NCBI GenBank assembly: GCA_964036195.1
Contig: OZ038450.1
Location: 31,622,794-31,686,793 of the forward strand
Direction of reading: 5' to 3'
Length of the DNA stretch: 64,000 nt
From: Sphaerolaimus hirsutus
Lineage: Eukaryota > Nematoda > Chromadorea > Monhysterida > Sphaerolaimidae
Part shown: piece by piece, positions 13,601 to 25,600 of the stretch
Layout of the letters: every line of letters begins with the position of its first letter
Position numbering within the stretch: position 1 is the stretch's first letter
Position numbers and translations under genes: made by a program
The notes under the pieces: model-generated
Told to the model about the DNA's origin: nothing
What the model saw: only the letters and a program-made list of their open reading frames with translations
Databases searched by the model: none

Positions 13601-16600
13601 CCGTCAGACCCAACTAGATATAATTCATGCAATTGTCACATTCAATCCCACACTTGGCTTGCGAGCATTGCTAGGACGTCAAAATCTCTATGCTGAATGG
13701 CATGGAGATATATTAATGTTCTGGGATTGTAAACCAGTCACAGCAGAAATTATTTATTTTCAACACAAATATAACAATACTTGTTATAAATTTCTGCCGG
13801 TCAAAGTCACAAATCACCCACATATTATGTTCGTTGCTCCTGGCACCAATGATCTGATCACACATTCACCAATAGATCATTGTCTCATGAAAGATCACAA
13901 ATATTATCAATTAAATGATAATTCATGGGCCAACGAAAATGGACCAACGAATTTGCACGTCACAAAACTCCCAATCGAATTAATTTGGGCTGGCTCGTGG
14001 AAACCATTCACACTAAATGTTTCCGGGTCACCAGGTGTAAGCATGACTGACATTGCATTCAGTATCATGGCTGCACATCATCACTTTCAAAATTTGCAAC
14101 GACTCGAACAACAAGTCACACGTTCAGTCGATTATATTGCAACAAAGTCCAACGATCCTAAAGCAGTGCAAGCATATATTGCTGGCATCGGCCAAGGGGT
14201 TGGTGCATATTTTGAAGGTGTAGGAAAAGAATTGGGTCACATCATTCACGGTAGCGTCACAGGTGGTGCGTCTGCATTAGACACGTTACTTACTGGGCCA
14301 CTTCAAACAGCTGTGAACATTATACTCATTATTCTCACAATCGCCTGTATTGGGTATATTGGTTATGTTTACATGCAGTGGCGGCTCGTAACCGGCAGGG
14401 GTATGCTGCCAGACATCAAGGGCTTTTTCCGAAGAAAGGGCAGAAAGGACAGAAACCCAAACAAATGGGAGCCCCGCCCGTTCAACAAGGAAAAATCGGT
14501 AAGCGACGGCGACGTAACCGCCAGAAGAAGCCGACAAGCGGTTTCAACAAACCCGCTTTGTCAAATCAAACCGTCACACAATCGTCACAGTCGTCAAGTT
14601 CGTCACAGTTACCTTCAAAGTTTGTCACACCCCTCAAACGAGTTTCTCCATTCAAACGGCTTTCAGGACGCACGGTACAGCCTAGATCGGATCCACCCGG
14701 TCGGTTATAGTACCGAACGCGCCGAGGAAATCGAAATGGAGACGGGGGCGCGCCGGGTCACAAAACCTGCACCCTCCTGCGAGTCACAACCGCAGAGCTC
14801 GTCACCAAACGCCAGACTCACAGTCACCGAGCCCGTCACAACGGAAGTCACAATGGAAGACGCGATCCCTGACCGCGAGCCCTTGCAAAAGCGACTCAAG
14901 AGATTCGCTGGAGTCGCAGGGCTCCCAGGTGAGCAGAAATTGTCACACCAAACATTTTCCTTTATACCCCAAACTTTTCACAAATTCAATAACATCAATC
15001 AAAAACTGGTCAAATCAAAAGTTAAACGATCTAAAAAGATCTGTGACCTTCCTCAGACAAACACCTTCACAGTCCGACATAGAGCTTGGAGAGATGGAAG
15101 AAAGTCACGATCAAGAACTAGATCCCCCACCGTACCATTTGACCAATTCAACTCAATCACTTCACAGTGTACGACCTCATTCACAACCTCCCATGTCCCC
15201 TTGCTATCAAGCCAACCGCTTGCAGCATCGGAGCAATGGCAGCCCACCGAGCCGTCGAAGACGATCGTCGACGAGACCGACGCGCTCCGACAAGCCTTCG
15301 AGAGGCTCGCCGAGGAATCTGAGAAGCTCCCCAACTGGCCGGGAAGACCAGCGGGGGCCCCAGAAGACCAGGCGCCCGGACACGGGGAAGGCAGCCAGCC
15401 TGAGGAGGATGCCGTCGAACCCATGGACGAGCATCATGAGGAGGGCCGGGAAAATGCCGGCGTCGAAGACGCCGACGATCTGCTACCACAGGAGTGATGA
15501 GAGTATCACAGGCGTTTGATTTTGATTTTGTTTCACATCAATTTGCCGAGATTGGCTGAGATAAAATTAAATTTAATTTAATTTTTATTCTAGTTTCGGG
15601 AGTGTGTAACATTATCGTAAAATGTAAAAATCTTTGATATTTAAGTTAACTTTCTTATGTTCTCTTTTATATTCAATTAATTCAACTTGTCAAGATTTCA
15701 TTCATATTTACATTCCCATTTTAACATCTTCACATTCACCAATTAATATCTCAAGCGATGTTGTTTACAACGTGCGCTTCACATCGCTCACATATTTAGA
15801 TCTTAGTCATTGCTCACATTCCGCCACATTTCCTTGACAAGCAGCACGCATATACGCCGTCATGTTTATGTTAAGCGGCGGGCCCGCCCCGAGTGGGGGG
15901 CCGAGCCCGCGCGCCATTTCAAATGCTGTCTGGCTTGGCTCACATTTTCACTATCTTGCCAGTTTAGCTCGCTTTTCATCGGAAAAGCGAGCGGGCAAGG
16001 ATTGAACTTTCACAATTGGAAATGTTGGGTAAAATCGGAGATTAGAGCCGACCGATTGGCGCCAAACCAATCGCCATCGGTCTGGCCCTTAAAAGCCGAT
16101 TTCACAGCTAAAATCGGCAGTGTTTGCAACCTCATCAACTTCACACGAATCTCTTCCTAGGATCTAAATAAGCGCCGTAGTCACTTTATTAAGTCGCTTG
16201 TTTTTGGTGCTAAGTTTTACGCTCGGTGCTTTAAGTCACCTCAGTGCTTTATTTCACACCTGCGCTGTTTGAGGTGCTTTATTCACAACCGCGCCACTTA
16301 ATTCTCGCCTTTTGTCGTAATTAAGTGCCCTCTTTAAATTGCCTTATTTCTCCGGTAATTAGAGCTTCTTTTACGTTTTATTTAAGTAATTAATTTAGTT
16401 GTAAATTAATTCCTTTGTTTACGTATATTTTTATATATATTTTATTTACATTTATTTCTTTGTATTTAATTGTCTAAATAAAAACGTTCGTCAAAACCTT
16501 TGGTAAACAATCTAAATTTGCTTCACACTAACTCACGTCAATTCACTTCAACTCAACTAATCACATTCGATAAAATAACGGAACGTCAACTAGAGACGAC

Positions 16601-19600
16601 GCTTCACGTCAACTTACACCTTTTCACATTTGTCCTCTTCCTCGGTTAGGAATAGGAGCTGGTTCACAAGTCACTTCAACAAGTTCCGTATTATTTTACA
16701 GGGGGGTTATTATTTCCCCAGCCCATTTTGAGGGGGGGAATATTCGAGGGGGGGTTAATTCAAGGGGGGATAATTCGAGGTAATACGGCATTTTTGAAAA
16801 AATCCATCATCTGAGATGAGTATAAGCAAAATGGAACAAATGAGTAAAGTTCACATTTACTAATTTTTGTTTTCCCACATTACCATTTTGATTACACCCC
16901 CTCTTAAAATCATAAAAAAACACTGATGAAAATATTGCAGGAGGAACTTATGTATTTGAGGGGTTATTCAAAAATGTTTACACGGCTGGTAAAATGTTCC
17001 CTCACCATAGGATTCCTTGATTTTATGGATGCCTCGTAGTTTCCCAGATCATCAGAAATGAATGATGAAAATGAAAGAAGTCCAGAAGTATGGCCAGAGA
17101 GTTCTGTGAATTGTAAGTATGATTTTGATGTGCCAATTTCATGAAAATACATTTTATCAGTAAATTTAGGTATTTATGCACCGATAACTTTCCAATATAC
17201 ATAGCCAATTAACGTTGGCAGCATCCCAATGAAAACGTTAAATAGAACGGCACCTCCAATAGAACGTTTTTGTGTAGCCAATAAAGTGTAGCAACTTTTT
17301 GCTGCTCCCGTATTTCCTCGAAATACCCCCTTCGAAATACCCCCCCCCCTCGTTTGACCCCCAACCCCTCTCGAGCCCACTATGAAACATTTACCCCCCT
17401 CGAAAACCCCCCTCCAGATTGAGTGTAAAGAGAACGTACATGACAAATACTGCAGTTTGTGTTCTGCGTAGTGCAGAACACACGTTAAAACAATGTCGGA
17501 ATCACGTTAGAACAGTGTTTATACCATCTACGTACTAATATTAGTCTACAGGAGTCTATACATGTCAGTTATTGATGCATTTTTCTACCCCAGTGTACAT
17601 CACAAACGTCGATTTTGTAGTAGGATTTGAAAAAATTTCCGGCGAAATAATAACCCCCGCCCCTCGAAATACCCCCCCCCCCTCGTTTAACCCCCCCCCC
17701 CCCCCCTCCCGGGAGCACTATGAAACAATCACCCCCCGGGGGGTATTTCGAGGAAATACGGTATACAATTAGCATTGAAAAAAACGACTGATTTTGAGAA
17801 AATATGATTAAATATTATCTCAAAAAATCTCTCAAGAAAAAAATATAATTAAATATCTTGGATCATTTTTGAAAATATAATTAAATCTCTGAGGAAATCT
17901 CTTGCAGTTCAAAAAATCTCATAAAATCTCTCAACTTAAAGTATGATTCAAAATCTATATTTCAAGGTGTTTGAACAATTGGGACATTAAGGACATATTA
18001 GGGAATATTAAGCACATTATGTGTTGTTTGACCTTTTCATTCACAGCATATTGTCTGATGACAGTACACTTCTTACTACCATACCATGTACTATATGAAT
18101 AATAAACAAAAATATAATTTAGGTACATTTTTCCTCATAATTAGGGTGTCAACTTTCCGTTTTCCGTTTTCCGTTTCCGCTTTCCGCAGGCAAATTTTTT
18201 TCCGTTTCCGTTTCCGTTTTCCGGCTGCTAAATTTTTTTTTCCGTTTCCGTTTTTCCGGCTCATTTTAAAATTTTCCGGCAATTTTTTTCAATTTTTCCG
18301 CCTTTTTCCGTTTTCCGGTTCAATTGTCTGTTTTTCCAACTTTTTTCAACTTTCCAGCTCAATTTTCTGTTTTCTGTTTCAGCCAAACTCGTAAAAATGC
18401 AAAGAGGTTCTCAATGAAGTGAAATGTTCCTATTTCTAGTGAGATTTCTGCAAATTTTTTAATTCAGGATAAATTTACTGCAAATTTTTTTTCGTTTCCG
18501 GCAAAATTTCAGCAAATTTTTTCTGTTTCCGGCATAATTTCAGCAAATTTTTCCGTTTCCGTTTCCGTTTTCCGGCCTTCCATTTTCCGTTTTCCGTTTT
18601 CCGGCAAGTGCAAATTTTTTTCCGTTTCCGTTTCCGTTTTCCGGCATGTGCAAAAATTTTTCCGTTTCCGTTTCCGTTTTCCGCCAAAAAGTTTTTGTTG
18701 ACACCCTACTCATAATAGAATACGTGTGATGATTTCCACAGAATGTATCAGATGACTTTTTTCACCAAAATTTGGTTACTATTTTTTCAAAGCATTTCAA
18801 GTCAACTTTATAGTTGTTAAACCATATTTACATTTACTATACATATATTAAAATACATATACTTGAGTACTAAGTAAATGCACTTTAATTTCCTCTGAAA
18901 AAAGTACCAGTTGATAGTACTTGAGTACAGAAAATGTGTTTCGTATAAACTTAATTATTGGCCCTTTCATGCCATAGAACGTTGGTGAAAAAAAACTAAA
19001 AATGGGGGAAAATAGCCAAAACTGGGTATATTGGCACATATATAGTTGAAAATAGATGAAAATTGGCAAAAAAACACATGAACTAGGGAATTTGAAGGTG
19101 AAAATTGGAAAATATTGAGAGATTTTCTCGAGAGATTTTCTCAATCAGACGAAAATATAATTAAATCTCTCTGGAAAATCATGGAAAAAATATAAATATC
19201 AGAAAATCTTATATTTTTCGAGATTTTCTGAGATTTTTTAAATATAAATCTCCCAGAGATTTTTTCAATGCTATATACAATTATGGACCAACGACAGTAG
19301 TAAGTTGAATGCTTTAAAATATGTCTAGGATTCTAATTTCACTCGGCATATTCCATTCTTTCTATTGGTTTCATTACATTACATAACAAAAATCACTCCA
19401 GTTCATTATATATACATATACATTATTTTAAACATTTCCGTAGAAATTTTCAAAAGTCAAAAATGGTAAAATTTACCAAAATAATTGGACAATTGTTTAA
19501 CACCGATGGCACCGCGAGCGAAATATCCACTTCCATATCCGCGTTTCATTCCTGAAAAATAAATGAAAAAAATCGCTTTAAATTTACCGCATACCATGTC

Positions 19601-22600
19601 CATATGAATAATTGACTTAAAAAAAGTGTAGAAAAACATTGTCCAAGGCAAAAAAAACGGCAAAAAAAGGGGTTTTTTTAAACGTGCTTTAGTTGAACGC
19701 AAGAAATCCCCACATAAATATCCTATTTATTTGATAATCTACCGTATTTGCTTGAATAGTTCCCCCCTTGAATAATTCCCCCCTCGAATAATCCTCCCCC
19801 CGTGTAAGATGAGTGAGGAAATAATAATTCCCCCCTCGAATAATTCCCCCCTTAAAAGATTTGATCAATTGTTTGTGCCTGAAATATTAACAAAAATGGC
19901 ACGTTCCTGTGTTAATAAAGCACATTTCATCAAATGAGTTGATAGAAACATGCTTGACAATTTTGACGAAACAATAATTCCCCCTCGAATAATTCCCTCC
20001 CTTGAATAGTTCCCCCCTCAAAAAAGTTTGACAAAATAATAATCCCCCAGGGGGATTATTCAAGCAAATACGGTATGCACATGCAAATCTACTGTTACAG
20101 ACACTTAACCCCCCATCAAAAAATCAAGGTAAAAACCAACCAATATATTCCAGAGCCAATGTCCAAGAGCCAAGTGCATTCAAGTGTCTGCTTAATTCAC
20201 TACCCGAACCCTGGGAACCGCCCAAACAGTATTGAATGATCATTTGAATTATATGATTGATCATAGTGTGCATGTTGCTGGAATGTTTTTTTAAAATTGT
20301 TTTTAGAGCCATAGTGTGCATGTTGCTGGAAGGTTTTTTTAAAATTGTTTTAGAGCTTCAACAATACACTTTTTTGGTTAAAGTTAAATTTCAATCAAAC
20401 TGGACCCTGTAAAAGTCATTGTAAAATGTCAAATGTCATGCAAAAAGTTCAAGGTCTGGCAAAATGCACTGCAAAGTAGCAAATCTTAAAAAATATTTCA
20501 CTGGCTTGAGTTTTGACACTTTGCATGCCATTTGATATTTTACAGGGCATATAATTTTACATGACTTTTGAGACTTTGCATGACATGGAAATTTCACAGG
20601 CTCTGTGAGTGACGTTATTTTACAGGCTCTTGGGGAATGCAATTACACATTTGATTCTACTTTTACCTTCCGTTCCGTTCCACCTTTTCCATTTTCCTTT
20701 ACTTTCCATTTACCGTATTACCTCAAAATACCCCATGGGGGTTTACTATTTCGCCAGCAAATTTTGAGGGAGGGGGGGGGGGTTAATTCGATGGGGTCTA
20801 TTATTTCGCCAGAAATTTTATGAAGTTTGCCATACTCACTCAGACATAGAAAAATACAACATTGTCAGAGACGTATGAGTGTTTATAGGCATATACAAGT
20901 GTATATACACATAAACCTTTCCCTAACATCACTCAGTCATCAGTTCTAGCGTGTGTTCTGCATAATACAGTTCACACATTGTGGTATTTGTTGTGTACAT
21001 GCTGTTTACACTGTATTTGGGGGGGGGGGTTATTATTTCCCCAGCCCATTTTGAGGGGGGTTAATTCGAGGGGGGGGTTAATTCAAAGGGGGGGGGGTTA
21101 ATTCGAGGTAATACGGTACTTTAAACCTTCAAATTTTTCAAACTCACTTCATGATGAAGTTACATGATTGATCACTGTTCTTCTCAATCATTGATCTGAT
21201 ATTGCCAAGTGAGTTTTTGAATGCAGCAATTGACTTGTAGTGTTCACTTGTCCACTTGATTCCAGACAGTTCTGCGTTTTGTTTAGTTTTTTTTAATAGG
21301 AAAATTATGATTTGACAGTGAAAAATCTCAGAGTTGTTAAAAGTACCATATTTTTAAAAGTTTTTTTGTGAATTATTTTATTTGACACAAAGCTAAAATA
21401 GTTCAAACATTAAGTAAAAACATTTATAAATGTAAAAAAATGGTTTGACAACCACACAAATCTAAAAAGAATTTACCAGCAAGCACATTATCTGTCTCTT
21501 TGCGCCTATCCCTTCTCAATTTCTCCGTAGTATCCACATCAGCCCCACCAGAGCTGTAATTTTACAATGGCAGAATTTTACATTTAAAAGTTTTTTATCA
21601 GAATGTTATTACAAAAAGTTCATAGGTAAGTGGTTTTGGAAAGGTGCCAATACAAATCTTGGCCCAAAAGATTCACCGTGGCGTGAGTTAACGATGGCAT
21701 ACGAAATTCGGATGCGATTCGGAAAAAAATTCCAAAAATTTATATCGTGCCGTCGGATTTTTTAACCACCTTGAGATTACACATACCATATCGATTTTTT
21801 GAGTAGAAAAATTGAAATTTCTGAATTTTTTTAGAGTTTGTGCTGAAAATGCATGTAAAATGCAACTTCCCAACTTGACTATAACACACTTTACATTCTG
21901 ATGATGCATGCAGCTAGTCCCTCTCTCCACTTGCAGCTTTGTGACCAATCGTTTCAATTGATTGGCCGCATTAATTTTCGTTTCCGATTCATAAGTCGTC
22001 GTCACAATAGTTTGGTGTGACAAAAATGTGACACAAATTAGAGTGAGACATCCGCAGAGCATCGCGCATAATACGATGGCCTGAAATGGTTGGAAAGTTG
22101 CCAAAAATGTGTGTGGATAAGTGTTTTGAGTGGAAGATAATGTATATTGTTGAACATGTGATCTGGGTCTTATAATCATCAGACAATTTGAATGAAGATT
22201 TTCTGAAGTGGTGTTATTTGTGAGGTGCTGCTATTGTTTCCTCAGAATTTTTGTATTTAAGGTAAAGACTTCAACATCTTAACTTAAATGATTTAAACCT
22301 CAACCTAACTTAACTTAACTTACACCCCCGCCCCCCCCCCTTAAAACGCAGTGTAGGGTGACTAGGGTGTCAAAAATTTTTTTTACGGAAAACAGAAAAT
22401 GGAAAACGGAAAGGTAAAAAAGTGCGAGATGTGCGAGTTGTTGATTTAAGTTATCATCCTAGTGATGTACATTTGCTTCCTTTTTGAGTCTTATTTAAAT
22501 ATCTGTCAGCGTAGTCACGTGAAATTCGGATAATGAATGTCAGCACCTAAATCTCTCCATTGAATGCTCGGGAAACAATAAGTGGTGGACGTGCTTGGCT

Positions 22601-25600
22601 TAAAGTTCCACACGGGCCGCAGAGGAGGAAAGTCCTGTTCCTGTCATCTGCTGATGGGACAGCTGTCGTCCGATGACAAATGCTGTCGTCCGCTGACAAG
22701 TGCTGTCCTCATTTCACTGCTGTTCTGGTTGCTGTCATCTGCTGACCAACCAGACATGAGTGACCATTCGTCCAGCCAGGAGGAGGTGCCGCGACACACA
22801 CGCAGACACCCGTGCAATTTGCTGCCCAGTCCAGGGCTGAACGAAGCGGGAATAAGGGAGTTTGAAGCGGAACAGCTCCGCAGGGCCACTCGCCCACCGA
22901 ACCGACCGGTTAGATTTGAGGCGCAGTTTCCGGTGGCGCGGTATGCCACACGTGACGAACTTCAATTAATGCCAATGCGTGCTAGGGTGTATCACAACAC
23001 AAGTTACTACGCACACCATACGTTCTATGAACCAGTTGTACAGATGTCCCACCGCATGTCGTCCTCGATGCAGCCACACCGTCCAGAAATCGTGGAACCG
23101 TAGCATGTGCAGATGCGACGCTTCAAAGCAGTGCACATGGCACGGCCCAAGCAGCAGGCAACAAGTATCATTTTTGGGGCAGAAATCGAAACGCCATTGA
23201 AGGTAAGTTTGCATCCCGCTAGTGTACATCATTTGGAAAATACTGAAACAATGGAACAGGATGTAAATGCGGCTCATGCGTCATTAAACCCACCGTTGGG
23301 GACAACAAGCTCGGAAAGGGATTTTTTGGAGGCTTTTGAAAATTTGAAATGCCATTTTGTGAAATTGGGACATTTCAACACTGCCACACCCGGGAATGCA
23401 TCAAAAAATGAAAAAATCGAATTATCAGAAAATCCAGATATCACAGACAAAAACGAAAAAACGGAAAAAGTGGAAAAAATGGAAAAAACCACAAACCCAT
23501 GGAATTTCAATAAATTGACAGAGCAAAGCGCTAACATGAGGGATATGGTTGACCCGAAAGTGTTAGAAAGCTGGTTTATGATTAGGCCACATATTTTTGA
23601 CAAGATACCTACTTATTCCGGTAAAATGGATGTTCAAAGTTTTTCGGAATGGAGTCGCATGGTACAAATGGCTTCAATATCGATTCCACATAAAGCTCTG
23701 CTGAATCATTTTTGGGTTGAAGTCTTTACAACAAAATTGATTGGGGATGCACACAAAGTGCTAACCACGCTTTTTCAGCCTGAATCTCTGTCTGACCACG
23801 CCATGATTATGAAGGAATTAGCGTTGGTTTTTAAGACAACCGACAAGTCTTACACTTACATTGAATGGGAGGGCGCGACCATGTTTTGCAACGAAAATTT
23901 CCTCGAATTTTACCTGAGACTATTATCTAAAATGCCAACTGAAGTGAAAGAGTCAGTGAATTTTGAAAGAAAAGCTATCGATAACCTGATCTTAACCAAA
24001 ATTTGGCACCGCTATGATGACACAAAATATGATAGACACGTAGTTGCCAGCTTTAGGGCAAAGACAAAAAATTCAAACATTTTGACAACTCAGGTTTTGC
24101 AATCAATGGACGAGTATTTCAGGTCCGTCAAGCAAGATAAACGCGAACGCCCCACCACAAACGACCGCACCGCACCACCAAATAGGGCGCCGCGAGCGAA
24201 TTTCAAGCAGTTTTTGGCCGAATCAAATAAACTACCATGGTGCCCACTACCTGGACACACAGGCCACAGAGCTACTGATTGCCGTGTTACGCAAAAACAA
24301 CAGTTTGAGAAAGGGGGGACATTTCCGGAGGCAAATCCGAATAATTTCAGCCAAAAATCTGATGGTTATGGCCATGTGAAACAAATAGGCCCCCCACACA
24401 CATCTGAAACCTCTCAGCCGAAAACTTCTTTTGCAAAATTGGGTCAAACAGATGATTATCCTGTTGAAACTCAGGAGCAAAATACTGAAGGGGAAGAAAC
24501 AGCACCCTGGGAAATTTATTGCACGGAATTTAAACATAGAGTGGCTGAACTTTTTGAAAATGACCCAGGTGAATTACATGAGTGGAAACGACATTTTTGG
24601 TCACAAATTCACAATGATAATTTCGGTTTTTCGCAGACAACGGCGATGCGCGGGTCGCTGGACTCTTCGCAGATTTGTTCGAACCCGATCCTGAGCTTTG
24701 ACGAGTATGTGAAAAATGAAAATGATGTTTGTGACTTCGGGATGATTCTTTCTGAGAAAAATGTTCATGCGTTTTCATGTGTGGGTGATCGGCAAAGACT
24801 ATGCATTAAAGTTGAAATTTCAAACGGCCCACAAGTTTTTGCACACGTAAACATTGAAGGAATCCCATGTAAGACACTTTTGGATACTGGGTGCACGCGC
24901 ACAATAATTCCAATCGCGTTGCTACGTGACATTGTCAACAAGAGCGGATTAGATCTCGAAAAGTACCTGAAACCAAGCCCAATACGAGTTTACATGGTGA
25001 CGGGGGCAACAACAGAAGGGTCCATGGCTGAAGTTCCATTGTTTTTTGAACATACCTCGCCCGTTGACAATGTCACGCGGAAAGTGCTCGCAGTGGTTCT
25101 AGTAAACATGCTGCCTGGCGCAATGCCAGAGATATTGGTAGGAACCGACATTCAGTCAGACACACCCACTTCTCAAGATGAAAGATTTAAATTTATTTGG
25201 AACAATTTACCATCAAAAAATCGTATTTCACTGCCGGAAAATGACCTGCAAATATTCAAAAATTTGTTGAGAGAGTACCACGACATCTTTTCCTGTAGCG
25301 AATATGATGTTGGCAAAACGCAATTGATTTCACATGAAATAGTAACAGATCCACTACATCCACCGATCAAACAAGCACCCCGGTATGAACCACCTTGCAA
25401 GCGCGACTTTATAAATAAATCTATCGCAAGCATGCTGAAAGAGGGGATAATTGAGCACTCCAACGGTCCATGGGCATCCCCAATAACAATCGCGCCAAAG
25501 GGTACTGACAATTACCGTTTTTGCGTGGATTTTAAACAAGTGAATTTGGTCACAAAAATTGACAGTTACCCCTTGCCCAGAATTGGCGAAATTTTGGTTG

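Larger units (their letters stand above)
4760..16700 (+). mobile_element. BEL/Pao LTR retroelement with envelope-like domain
   Basis: About 11.9 kb. From left: an inverted LTR copy (4760-5374), a partial direct LTR copy (5368-5588), a leader, gag with three zinc knuckles, protease, reverse transcriptase, RNase H, integrase with the BEL/Pao C-terminal domain, an envelope-like membrane protein in the same frame as pol, a tail open in several frames, and the 3' LTR (16050-16700). It is disabled by TGA at 6587 and TAA at 9861, and the gag-pol junction needs a frame change. It lies antisense in intron 7 of the NIT receptor. The outer ends are TGTAAAATAATAC and GTATTATTTTACA; I see no target duplication. 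The whole element shows an extreme excess of TCACA on its sense strand. Confidence 0.9.

Noticed and set aside
4760-16700. DIRS-type element, because of terminal inverted repeats
   Set aside because: The element encodes a DDE integrase and DTG protease and no tyrosine recombinase; the pol order is BEL/Pao.
18086-18687. Open frames on both strands rich in Phe/Arg/Lys (also at 1057-1353, 44445-44851, 49283-50043)
   Set aside because: They are translations of the GGAAAACGG / TTTCCG arrays in hAT-like elements, open because the repeat unit lacks stops.
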